From a virus, in IMG/VR virus record IMGVR_UViG_3300023196_001512, positions 1 through 61,495 of that record: a stretch of DNA of 61,495 nt; one strand, 5' to 3'. Shown piece by piece: positions 14,560 through 21,067 of this stretch (positions within the stretch are counted from its first letter, which is position 1; each line of letters opens with the position of its first letter). The position numbers and the translations under genes are program-made. The notes below the pieces were generated by a model that did not search any database, was not told the DNA's origin, and saw nothing but the letters and a program-made list of their open reading frames with translations.

Positions 14560-14589
14560 TATTATCTGAATATGTCGTAATAAGTTTGT
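14560..14589 (-). promoter_or_regulatory. Promoter-like element E
   Basis: Minus-strand ACAAAC, five bases, ACGA, eight bases, GATAATA, then TAACTGTAA. It drives paralogue copy 1. The bases behind the GATAATA box are also alike in copies F and G. Confidence 0.75.
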
Positions 14590-14629
14590 GCGGTGAGTTG
14601 AAGCAAAAATGCTATACAAGTGCTATACA

Positions 14630-14645
14630 CCGCCCTTGCGGGCGG
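14630..14645. terminator. GC-rich hairpin behind paralogue copy 2
   Basis: CCGCCC, loop TTGC, GGGCGG, a perfect six-base GC stem. On the minus strand it follows the 77-aa gene by about 16 bases and is followed by TGTATAGCA twice rather than a T tract. Either a terminator of non-classical type or an RNA-processing site. Confidence 0.5.
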
Positions 14646-14661
14646 CGATATTAAGCAGAGA

Positions 14662-14895
14662 CTATTTAGTCTCCACTTGGTGTTCTCTTGCCCATGTTGG
14701 TAAGTTGTTACTGTTAGTATAGTTACCATACTTGTGCCAGCAGTCCATGTTACTTAGTTTTTCTTGATTCGCAGAGTACACAGCATCATGGTCATACGTA
14801 TACGTTTCATCTTTCTTGTTAGTGAAAGTGATGATTGTGTTGTTACCAATTAGTGACTTTCTCATTACGAATCTTTTTGTTGTTAGTGTTGACAT
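14662..14895 (-). CDS. Paralogous small protein, copy 2 (77 aa)
   Basis: A 77-aa protein, MSTLTTKRFVMRKSLIGNNT at the start, with GNYTNSNNLP further on. It shares most of its length with the 79-aa protein of the next gene, including the TTKRFV, RKSLIG and ITFTNKK blocks. Element F stands in front of it and a GC-rich hairpin behind it, so each paralogue comes with its own control signals. Function unknown. Confidence 0.75.
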   Translation of the reverse strand: MSTLTTKRFVMRKSLIGNNTIITFTNKKDETYTYDHDAVYSANQEKLSNMDCWHKYGNYTNSNNLPTWAREHQVETK

Positions 14896-14932
14896 AATAT
14901 TTAATTTAAAGTTTATAATTTATTTACAGTAT

Positions 14933-14962
14933 TATTATCGATTAAAGTCGTATTAAGTTTGT
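14933..14962 (-). promoter_or_regulatory. Promoter-like element F
   Basis: Minus-strand ACAAAC, five bases, ACGA, eight bases, GATAATA, upstream of paralogue copy 2. Contains TAATACGACT, which matches half of a T7 promoter by chance only. Confidence 0.75.
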
Positions 14963-14987
14963 GAGCGTGGCGGTTGCTATACATAAA

Positions 14988-15006
14988 GGCGCCCTGGCGG
15001 GCGGCC
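14988..15006. terminator. GC-rich hairpin between elements F and G
   Basis: CGCCC, loop TGGC, GGGCG, extended imperfectly on both sides. On the minus strand it is followed by CTTTATGTATAGCA. It would end or attenuate a transcript from element G before paralogue copy 2, or mark the remnant of a third unit. Confidence 0.45.
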
Positions 15007-15032
15007 ATTACCTAAAACTTCTATCGTAACTG

Positions 15033-15062
15033 TATTATCAAAACTAGTCGTAGTAAGGTTGT
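15033..15062 (-). promoter_or_regulatory. Promoter-like element G
   Basis: Minus-strand ACAACC, five bases, ACGA, eight bases, GATAATA, the rightmost of the seven copies. No clear gene lies between it and element F, only the hairpin. Confidence 0.65.
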
Positions 15063-15071
15063 GCTTAGGTA

Positions 15072-15098
15072 AATGCAAAAACGTAATGCAAAAACGTA
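15072..15098 (+). repeat. Tandem direct repeat, 13-bp unit
   Basis: The word ATGCAAAAACGTA occurs twice in immediate succession, with a third partial ATGC word nearby (ATGCTTATATATGTATATGC). Two adjacent copies between divergent transcripts suggest an operator or an origin iteron. Confidence 0.6.
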
Positions 15099-15172
15099 TA
15101 TAACAAGGCGGGGCTGGGTAAATACATTTGGCTTTGCAAATCGGCGCTATGCTTATATATGTATATGCAGCA

Positions 15173-15202
15173 CTAAACTTCTATACTTCTCATGTGATAA
15201 TA
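15173..15202 (+). promoter_or_regulatory. Weaker plus-strand copy of the promoter-like element
   Basis: CTAAAC, five bases, TACT in place of ACGA, eight bases, then a perfect GATAATA. The spacing is identical to the minus-strand copies. The box is only 5 bases from the ATG at 15208, so the first right-arm transcript may have almost no leader. Confidence 0.45.
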
Positions 15203-15207
15203 TTCGT

Positions 15208-15438
15208 ATGGGTTCACCAATTAAGTTGAAACAAAAGCTATCGCCTAAAGCGGCAGCTGCTAAAAAGGTTAGAGACAAAGCTGCGGCTATGACTCCTAAG
15301 CGTAGAGCTCGTAAAGCAGAGAACCAGCGTATCGGCCAGAGATCAGATTCAGATCTACATCACTCGTCAAGCGGCTTAAAGCGAGTATCAATTAAAAACA
15401 ACCGTGGTAATTTTGGTAACGGTACAAAAACAGAATAA
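15208..15438 (+). CDS. Small basic protein (76 aa), first gene of the right arm
   Basis: A 76-aa, strongly basic protein read from the ATG at 15208 (MGSPIKLKQKLSPKAAAAKK). The frame stays open further upstream to 15073, but that part runs through the control region and has no protein-like composition, so I do not use it. Lys/Ala-rich helices followed by a Ser/His/Gly-rich tail suggest DNA or capsid contact. The stop overlaps the next ATG (TAATG). Similar short basic proteins are frequent in marine phages; function unknown. Confidence 0.7.
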   Translation: MGSPIKLKQKLSPKAAAAKKVRDKAAAMTPKRRARKAENQRIGQRSDSDLHHSSSGLKRVSIKNNRGNFGNGTKTE

Positions 15439-15902
15439 TGAAGAAAGCATCAGGATTTAAAATGAAAAACCCTTCAGTAGCTAAATTAGCCAAGACTGCA
15501 GGCTCACCGATGAAACAAAACCCTTCTTACAAAGAAGCTTTCGATGCCATGACTCCTGTAGCATACGAAAAAGGTGGTAAAACTGAAATTCGCAATAGAG
15601 TTGATAAGTTTGGTAACGTTTATAAGAACAGCCCAGAAGGACTTGCTAACTTCACAAAGGCTGCTAAAGCTTACAATGCTAAGAAGAATCCTCCAAAAGC
15701 AGATCCAAAGCCTAAAGCAGATGTAAAACCTAAGACAGATGCTAAGCCTAAGACAAATACTAAGCCTAAGTCGGAAGTTAAGGCAACTAAAAAGAAGTTT
15801 AGAGATACTAAACTAGGTAAGTTCTTAACTACTAAAAGAGTTAAAGGCGCTAAGAAGAAGACATACAACACGAGACTAAATCAGTTTGTTGTAAAAAAAT
15901 AA
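15438..15902 (+). CDS. Basic protein with PKxD repeats (154 aa)
   Basis: A 154-aa basic protein. The N-terminal part begins MKKASGFKMKNPSVAKLAKT, a motif I recall from small phage proteins. Residues about 87-115 are a low-complexity chain of Lys-Pro repeats (KPKADVKPKTDAKPKTNTKP), and the C-terminus is again rich in Lys and Arg. The repeats are likely unfolded and may act as a flexible linker or DNA-binding tail. A short inverted repeat, TAACGG with CCGTTA, overlaps and follows its stop codon. Function unknown; a virion-associated or nucleoid-type role is inference. Confidence 0.72.
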   Translation: MKKASGFKMKNPSVAKLAKTAGSPMKQNPSYKEAFDAMTPVAYEKGGKTEIRNRVDKFGNVYKNSPEGLANFTKAAKAYNAKKNPPKADPKPKADVKPKTDAKPKTNTKPKSEVKATKKKFRDTKLGKFLTTKRVKGAKKKTYNTRLNQFVVKK

Positions 15903-15944
15903 CGGAAACACCGTTAACCATTAATAACTAAAACCAATTAAACA

Positions 15945-16241
15945 ATGACGTACTTATATTACAAAACTAGTACATGGAGCACAGACGCTTCGAAGACTGA
16001 CGACAAGACCAAAGCCCAATGGGAACACTTGTCTACTAAATCAAACTGGAGAATCACCCAACTACCAAACGGTTACTACCAAACGGAAGTTACTTATCCA
16101 GATAAACCTGACGAATGGGCTGACGTCACTAGACGTGAGACTATGGAAGGTGCTGAGAAAGCAATTGATGGAAGCATCGAACACTTCACTAAAAAACTAG
16201 AGGCTACGAAAGGGCCTAAGGTTGTGAAAACATTTGAATAA
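15945..16241 (+). CDS. Unknown protein (98 aa)
   Basis: A 98-aa soluble protein, MTYLYYKTSTWSTDASKTDD at the start, with WRITQLPNGYYQTEVTYPDK in the middle and an acidic helix at the end. It looks like a compact alpha/beta domain. It lies 30 bases before the chaperonin gene. No family recognised. The A/T-rich leader without GGAGG is typical of this genome. Confidence 0.75.
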   Translation: MTYLYYKTSTWSTDASKTDDKTKAQWEHLSTKSNWRITQLPNGYYQTEVTYPDKPDEWADVTRRETMEGAEKAIDGSIEHFTKKLEATKGPKVVKTFE

Positions 16242-16271
16242 TAATAATTTAATTAAATTTAATATAATACC

Positions 16272-17840
16272 ATGGAGTACAATCTACCAAGCGAGATTGT
16301 CAAAGAATTAAACTTTGGCGATAACGCAAAATCAAGAATAACTGCCGGTGTAGACAAGCTTGCCAAAGCTGTCAAGTCTACATTAGGCGCCTCTGGCAAA
16401 TGTGTCATATATGAAGACGCTAGAGGCAACCCGGTCATAACAAAAGATGGTGTAACCGTTGCGGAAAGCGTAGTCTTATTTGACCCGGTTGAAAACATGG
16501 GTGCTACTTTAATCAAAGAAGCAGCCAGAAATACAGTTCGCGAAGCCGGTGATGGCACTACTACAGCGACTGTTCTAGCAGAAGCACTACTAAAAACAGT
16601 AAATTTAGATGAATACAGCGATTGTCAGCTAAGAGAAATCAAAGATGGCATAGCAAGTGGCTTGAAAAAGGTTAACGACTACTTAAATAGCGTTAAAATT
16701 GACGTTACTGACGATAAGTTAGAGCAAGTAGCTACTATTTCATGCAATAATGACGCTGTTTTAGGTAAAATCATTGCAGAAGCGTATAAAAGCGTAGGAA
16801 AAGACGGTGTAGTACTGATGGAGACGTCAGAAACTGAAGAAACCTACGTAGAAGTAGTAGATGGCGTGCAGTTTGACTCACCTTTAACATCTCCTCACTT
16901 CACTACTAACGCAGAAAAGCAAAAAGCAGAGCTAGATACGCCGTTAATATTAATATGCATGTCTGAAATACCTAACGTACGAAAAATACAAGGCATATTA
17001 GAACATGTTATTAAGCAAAACAGATCTTTACTTATAGTAGCACCAGTGTCACAGCAAGTAAAGTCGGCACTTTTAATGAACAAGGTAAAAGGTAACATTA
17101 AAGTTAACATTATCGACTTACCTGGCTTTGGTCCTACTAAAAAAGACTCATGTGAAGACTTAGCAGCTTTAACAGGCGCTACGGTCATAAATGAAGAGTT
17201 AGGAGATGATTTAGACGGTATAAGCTTAGATATACTAGGAGAAGCTGAATATGCTTCTACAGACAGTAGTAACACAGTAATAACAACATTAGAAGAAGTA
17301 GACGTTGAAGATAGGATTGATCAAGTCGCAAAACTCATTGCAGACGAAAAAAGTGGTTTCCTTAAAAAGAAGCTGGAAGAAAGACTGTCTATGTTATCGG
17401 GTTCAGTTGGTATCATCAAAGTGGGCGCTGACTCTAAAGTCGAGCTCAAGGAAAAGAAGGATAGGGTTGAAGACGCGATATACGCAACTAAAGCAGCGTT
17501 GAAAGAAGGTATAGTACCAGGAGGTGGCGTAGCACTCTTTAACGCTTCCAAAAAAATCGAACCCACTAACGTGGGCGAAGAGATACTTCTAACATCAATA
17601 TTAGCGCCTATAGCGACTATATTAGATAATGCTGGTATATCAACTAGCATTAACCTACCAGAAGAAGAAGGTAAAGGTATTAACGTAGTTAACGGTGAGC
17701 ATGTAGATATGGTAGAAGAAGGTATCATTGATCCTGTACTAGTTACTAAGACAGCTCTTAAAAACGCTGTATCTGTTGTAACTACTATTATATCCGCTGA
17801 CTGTGTAATTTCAAACATACGAGTAAATGAAGGCAGTTAA
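16272..17840 (+). CDS. groEL: Phage chaperonin GroEL
   Basis: A 522-aa group I chaperonin subunit that folds proteins in an ATP-driven ring in the cytoplasm. Seen: TLGASGKCVIYED (38-50), ITKDGVTVA (56-64), the ATP-binding GDGTTTATVLAEALL (93-107), an apical domain in the middle and DAIYATKAALKEGIVPGGGV, which holds the catalytic Asp corresponding to Asp398 of GroEL. The length is slightly below the bacterial 540-550 aa and the Gly-Gly-Met tail is missing, as in some phage chaperonins. The GroES gene follows with a 14-base overlap, the reverse of the usual bacterial order. The giant virion proteins of this phage are obvious client candidates (inference). Confidence 0.97.
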   Translation: MEYNLPSEIVKELNFGDNAKSRITAGVDKLAKAVKSTLGASGKCVIYEDARGNPVITKDGVTVAESVVLFDPVENMGATLIKEAARNTVREAGDGTTTATVLAEALLKTVNLDEYSDCQLREIKDGIASGLKKVNDYLNSVKIDVTDDKLEQVATISCNNDAVLGKIIAEAYKSVGKDGVVLMETSETEETYVEVVDGVQFDSPLTSPHFTTNAEKQKAELDTPLILICMSEIPNVRKIQGILEHVIKQNRSLLIVAPVSQQVKSALLMNKVKGNIKVNIIDLPGFGPTKKDSCEDLAALTGATVINEELGDDLDGISLDILGEAEYASTDSSNTVITTLEEVDVEDRIDQVAKLIADEKSGFLKKKLEERLSMLSGSVGIIKVGADSKVELKEKKDRVEDAIYATKAALKEGIVPGGGVALFNASKKIEPTNVGEEILLTSILAPIATILDNAGISTSINLPEEEGKGINVVNGEHVDMVEEGIIDPVLVTKTALKNAVSVVTTIISADCVISNIRVNEGS

Positions 17841-18084
17841 TCATTATTTAGTAATTGAGCCTATCAAACAAGAGCTTAAAAAGGTTGGTGGATTAATCCT
17901 TACTGACGAGGTTAACGAGGATAATAGATATTTAAAAGCAAAAGTCATATCAACTGGTAACCTTGTAGAAGGTATTAACGAAGGTGATGTGGTTTATTAC
18001 GATAAACACGCTGGACATGGTATTCAGCATAAAGATAATTTTTACGGCGTTATTAAACAACAAGACGTCGTATTAATTGATTAA
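17827..18084 (+). CDS. groES: Phage co-chaperonin GroES
   Basis: An 85-aa lid protein for the chaperonin ring. Seen: NHYLVIEPIKQELKKVGGLI, matching the N-terminal strand and the start of the mobile loop, then YLKAKVISTG, INEGDVVYYDKH and a closing FYGVIKQQDVVLID. The spacing agrees with GroES (97 aa in E. coli), shortened mainly in the loop and roof. It overlaps the GroEL gene by 14 bases, which couples their translation. The presence of a dedicated lid suggests a closed folding chamber tuned to phage proteins. Confidence 0.93.
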   Translation: MKAVNHYLVIEPIKQELKKVGGLILTDEVNEDNRYLKAKVISTGNLVEGINEGDVVYYDKHAGHGIQHKDNFYGVIKQQDVVLID

Positions 18085-18159
18085 ACCCAAACCACAATCC
18101 AAAACCCTAAAACTTAAGACGACAAACAAATTAATTATTAATCATTAAAAATTTTAAAA

Positions 18160-18513
18160 ATGAAAAAATTTTTGTACTTTGCATCAGGAGCTATTGATGG
18201 CACAACTTCTACTGAAGAAGTAGCTTGTTTTCCTGCTGACAAATTATCTCACTTTGAGATGAGCACCACGGGCGATCTTAGAATTTTCTTTGCATCAAAC
18301 CAAGAAAACAACAAAGATGTTGACAACGCAGTTGTTGCGCTTGACATTACTGTTGGTAAGCACAAGGAAGTTATAGAAGCTATAACTGGAGCTATTGCTA
18401 GCGCTAGCGCTATTAACGTTCCTATGATTACTGTAGCTGATAGCGTAAACTCTAAGTTCTTACACGCAAACATTACAGCTTGTGCATCTATTTCAGTAGT
18501 TGACGCAGCGTAA
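18160..18513 (+). CDS. Probable small virion or expression-rich protein (117 aa)
   Basis: A 117-aa protein, MKKFLYFASGAIDGTTSTEE at the start, rich in Ala, Ser and Val and free of long charged stretches. It resembles small proteins that marine phages encode near structural genes, but I cannot name the family. The 75-base leader (18085-18159) is A/T-rich and carries an ACTTAAGACGAC word that only partly matches the promoter element. Function unknown. Confidence 0.7.
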   Translation: MKKFLYFASGAIDGTTSTEEVACFPADKLSHFEMSTTGDLRIFFASNQENNKDVDNAVVALDITVGKHKEVIEAITGAIASASAINVPMITVADSVNSKFLHANITACASISVVDAA

Positions 18514-18516
18514 TAA

Positions 18517-18957
18517 ATGCGATTAACTAGTCACGATTTACGTGAATTACAAATCCTAAAGTATTACAGGCTCACTAGAAAGTGGGTCTGTAAGACTTAC
18601 GGGTTAACAGATGCCGAACTTGAATTGCTAATATACTTAGACTGCAAGAAACGGTTTACAAGACAAGAATTTATCGATGGTACTTATACCATGAGCTGGG
18701 ACAAGAAGCGTTGGGATAAACTAAGAAAAGAAGGCTGGATAGAAGTATGGCGACACAGAAACAGAACTACAATAAAGTACTCTGTGTTTAAAACATCATT
18801 TAAATGCGGCCAAATAATAAGCAGGATATATAGAATACTACTAGGCGAAGAAGATATGCCTACATCAGAGAGAAGCGTATTCTATAATAACAAATCATAT
18901 ACAGATAAAGTTTATAACAAAGCTATAGATGATATGATAAAAGACAAAGACAGGTAA
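18517..18957 (+). CDS. Probable winged-helix protein (146 aa)
   Basis: A 146-aa protein with helices followed by DKKRWDKLRKEGWIEVWRHR and RTTIKYSVFKTSFKC, which fits the recognition helix and wing of a winged helix-turn-helix (MarR-like) domain, preceded by LTDAELELLIYLDCKKRFTR. The C-terminal 40 residues are helical and basic. Such proteins occur beside late genes of marine phages and may regulate them or have a structural role. It overlaps the next gene by one base. Confidence 0.7.
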   Translation: MRLTSHDLRELQILKYYRLTRKWVCKTYGLTDAELELLIYLDCKKRFTRQEFIDGTYTMSWDKKRWDKLRKEGWIEVWRHRNRTTIKYSVFKTSFKCGQIISRIYRILLGEEDMPTSERSVFYNNKSYTDKVYNKAIDDMIKDKDR

Positions 18958-19391
18958 TGAGTTTTAAACTAGGTAAAGGTAGAACACCAATAGCAGTGAA
19001 TGGACAAATTTCTAAGAAGATGAAGTTTGGTCAAGAAGCTGGAGATGCAGACGCATCTGTACCTGGAACACCTGTTATAAGAAAAGATTTAGAACCTGGA
19101 GTTATGGGTGAGGCTAACATGGATGGTAGCATTTACATTAGCAATGACATAGAGCCTGGCAGTGAAGTAGAGAGACAAGTTATTAATCACGAGATGAGAC
19201 ACTCAACTGACATGCGTATAGGTAAATTAGCTTATGGCGATAACTTTGTACAATGGAACGGTAACACATACCCAAGGATGGACATCAACGGTAAAGATAT
19301 GATTATAATCGATGGTGTAGCTAAAGAAGCTGGTGACGGTGACTTTCCTTGGGAGAAAGAAGCAAATAACGGAAACGCATATGGTGGGTAA
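18957..19391 (+). CDS. Metallopeptidase-like protein with HExxH motif (144 aa)
   Basis: A 144-aa protein. The segment VINHEMRHSTDMRIGKLAYG contains HEMRH, the zinc-binding HExxH of metallopeptidases, preceded by an acidic domain (SNDIEPGSEVERQ) and followed by a segment rich in Gly, Asn and Asp. It resembles small phage proteins with a lone HExxH core. It could process virion proteins or act in lysis. It lies between a winged-helix gene and the holin-like gene, and the catalytic prediction rests on this motif only. Confidence 0.65.
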   Translation: MSFKLGKGRTPIAVNGQISKKMKFGQEAGDADASVPGTPVIRKDLEPGVMGEANMDGSIYISNDIEPGSEVERQVINHEMRHSTDMRIGKLAYGDNFVQWNGNTYPRMDINGKDMIIIDGVAKEAGDGDFPWEKEANNGNAYGG

Positions 19392-19803
19392 TATATTTGG
19401 AGGTATACTAGGTAAAGTAGTTGAAAACGCTGAGGGTATACTAGATAAGGTAATAACTACAGACAAAGAAAGAGACGCAGCAAAGCTAGCAATAAAGAAG
19501 CTAATGCTTGAAGCAGAGAAAGAAGCTTTTGCAAAAGAAGTTGAAGATCGCAAATCTGCACGTGATCTTTATAAAGACGATGCTATTATACAAAAAGTAT
19601 TAGCAACGTTGTTTACAGTAGCATACTTTGGCATTACATTTGTAATGTTTAACTACTTTGTTACAAAAGCTATAGATTTAGGTGAATTTGAAATTAGCTT
19701 TATATCAACTATATTTGGTGCTATGAGTGCTAAAGTAAATACAATAATAGACTTCTTCTTCGGTGGAAGCTCAAAGAAAAACGAACAAATAAACAATAAA
19801 TAA
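19381..19803 (+). CDS. Holin-like membrane protein
   Basis: A 140-aa protein read from the ATG at 19381 (MVGNIFGGILGKVVENAEGI), overlapping the previous gene by 11 bases; an in-frame ATG further upstream lies inside that gene. After an amphipathic helix and a charged helical section (KEAFAKEVEDRKSARDLYKD) come two membrane helices, VLATLFTVAYFGITFVMFNY and a segment around ISFISTIFGAMSAK. This layout matches the 3TM-type holins of gene transfer agents and marine phages, which open the cytoplasmic membrane for lysis. No endolysin is adjacent; the candidate stands at 57268. Confidence 0.8.
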   Translation: MVGNIFGGILGKVVENAEGILDKVITTDKERDAAKLAIKKLMLEAEKEAFAKEVEDRKSARDLYKDDAIIQKVLATLFTVAYFGITFVMFNYFVTKAIDLGEFEISFISTIFGAMSAKVNTIIDFFFGGSSKKNEQINNK

Positions 19804-19807
19804 AGTT

Positions 19808-20539
19808 ATGAGAAATTTTACAATAGAAAAGCAGTTAACTATAGCAGCTTCAAAACAACACGCTGCATTTTCTACCGGCGATCTTATGGTTGATTGGACA
19901 GCTTTGCAGATACCAAAAGGCGCTTGTAAACTAATAAGCGCGACAGCATTAGTTAGGCCAAAAGGAGATGCTGGCCCAACAATTAACAATATTGGTTTTA
20001 CTCTATTGTTTTCAAAAACAAATACAGTTTCTTTAGGTACTGTAAACGCGGCAGGTACTAATAGACCTAGTAATGATATTATTGGAGTAATATCTTTTGA
20101 CACACTTAGCTACGGTCCAACATCACTAATAAGTACTGCTGTAGCTGCAATAGGTAATGACATTTCTAATCCAACTCCACCGTTAGTTCTTCAAGGCGAT
20201 CCAACTACAGGTGACAACGTGGGTTTTGACGAAATATATGTAGCTATGCTTGCAGAAGGTAGTTTTGATTTTTCAAGTATTAACGCTGTTAATGAGGCTG
20301 GTTTTGGCGCGGGCACTCAAACAGTTATTACAATGGACGGTACTGGCATGGACATACGTGAGCATTTTGCGATTGGTGATGTTTTGCATGCGCAAGACGA
20401 TGCTGTTTTAGGTACTGTTGCTAGCGTAGACAGTGCTACTCAACTAACATTAACTGCAGCTAATACAGGCGCTATAGCAGAAGATGATATTATCTACAAC
20501 ATAAATCCTGTTAAAATTATACTAGGATTTGAAAAATAA
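19808..20539 (+). CDS. Virion structural protein (243 aa)
   Basis: A 243-aa beta-rich protein, MRNFTIEKQLTIAASKQHAA at the start, low in Lys and rich in Gly, Ala, Thr and Asp, with GDPTTGDNVGFDEIYVAML and GDVLHAQDDAVLGTVASVD. Composition and position match structural proteins of marine podo- and siphoviruses. It may be a head decoration or fibre base protein. It stands 4 bases after the holin-like gene and before the packaging genes. Confidence 0.72.
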   Translation: MRNFTIEKQLTIAASKQHAAFSTGDLMVDWTALQIPKGACKLISATALVRPKGDAGPTINNIGFTLLFSKTNTVSLGTVNAAGTNRPSNDIIGVISFDTLSYGPTSLISTAVAAIGNDISNPTPPLVLQGDPTTGDNVGFDEIYVAMLAEGSFDFSSINAVNEAGFGAGTQTVITMDGTGMDIREHFAIGDVLHAQDDAVLGTVASVDSATQLTLTAANTGAIAEDDIIYNINPVKIILGFEK

Positions 20540-20571
20540 AAAACAACAATTAACTTAAATTAAATTAAATT

Positions 20572-20871
20572 ATGGCAAAAGTGAAAACTCCTAAGAAGGA
20601 GAAAATGGTAGACCTTAAACCTAAGGCAGAAAAAATTACAGACGAACAATTACAAAAAGTTCAAACAATAGTTAACACTTTAAATAGAGTTCAACTAGAG
20701 CTTGGTATGCTAGAAACTAAAAAGCACGGCATGCTTCATAATATTCAAGCTGTACAAGATCAACTAACTTTACTACAATCAGAGTTTGAAAAAGAATATG
20801 GCACTGTAAATATTAATATTCAAACTGGAGAAATAGACTACACAGATGGCAAAGCTGATAAGAAAGATTAG
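20572..20871 (+). CDS. Unknown coiled-coil protein (99 aa)
   Basis: A 99-aa protein with a Lys-rich start (MAKVKTPKKEKMVDLKPKAE) and a long coiled coil between about 24 and 80 (LNRVQLELGMLETKKHGMLH). Similar small coiled-coil proteins are widespread in marine phage packaging regions. It could be a head or connector accessory protein. It overlaps the next gene by 26 bases. Confidence 0.72.
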   Translation: MAKVKTPKKEKMVDLKPKAEKITDEQLQKVQTIVNTLNRVQLELGMLETKKHGMLHNIQAVQDQLTLLQSEFEKEYGTVNINIQTGEIDYTDGKADKKD

Positions 20872-21067
20872 TATAGGTAAAGACTATAAGAACGAAGCTA
20901 TGCACTATGCTGTTGGACAAGAAGTTTACGGTGGTCATACTATTTGTGATATTATAGAAGAAGAAGATAAATTCTCTGTATATATTAGAAAAAACAAAGA
21001 CGTATTACCTTGGAAAGACTTTAATAAGAATATGGCTGTTTCAGTTGAATACAACTTAGAGTATTAG
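20846..21067 (+). CDS. Unknown small protein (73 aa)
   Basis: A 73-aa protein, MAKLIRKISIGKDYKNEAMH then YAVGQEVYGGHTICDIIEEE, which looks like a small beta-barrel of the type that binds a ligand or protein partner. The start overlaps the previous gene by 26 bases and the stop overlaps the GTG start of the next by one base, so the three are translationally coupled. Function unknown. Confidence 0.7.
   Translation: MAKLIRKISIGKDYKNEAMHYAVGQEVYGGHTICDIIEEEDKFSVYIRKNKDVLPWKDFNKNMAVSVEYNLEY

Larger units (their letters stand above)
14896..15207. promoter_or_regulatory. Divergent control region between the two arms
   Basis: About 310 bases without a convincing gene. From left to right it holds element F, a GC-rich hairpin, element G, a tandem direct repeat and a weaker plus-strand promoter-like element in front of the right arm. 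A GTATAGCA-type word next to the hairpin is shared with the hairpin at 14630. The arrangement fits the transcription switch point, and possibly an origin or operator. Confidence 0.6.

Noticed and set aside
14942-14954. TAATACGACT inside element F, equal to half of a T7 RNA polymerase promoter
   Set aside because: The other half (CACTATAGGG) is missing, the other copies differ at these bases, and no T7-type polymerase is seen.
14913-15008. A 31-codon minus-strand frame behind element G
   Set aside because: It runs through the GC hairpin and through promoter-like element F, has no protein-like composition and no coupled neighbour.
15073-15207. Upstream extension of the first right-arm gene (45 extra codons)
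   Set aside because: It would translate the direct repeat and the plus-strand promoter-like element; the ATG at 15208 gives a protein of normal phage composition.
18105-18142. TAAAAC-TTAAG-ACGA in front of the 117-aa gene as a further plus-strand promoter element
   Set aside because: The first two boxes fit by spacing, but no GATAATA-like box follows at 8 or 9 bases.
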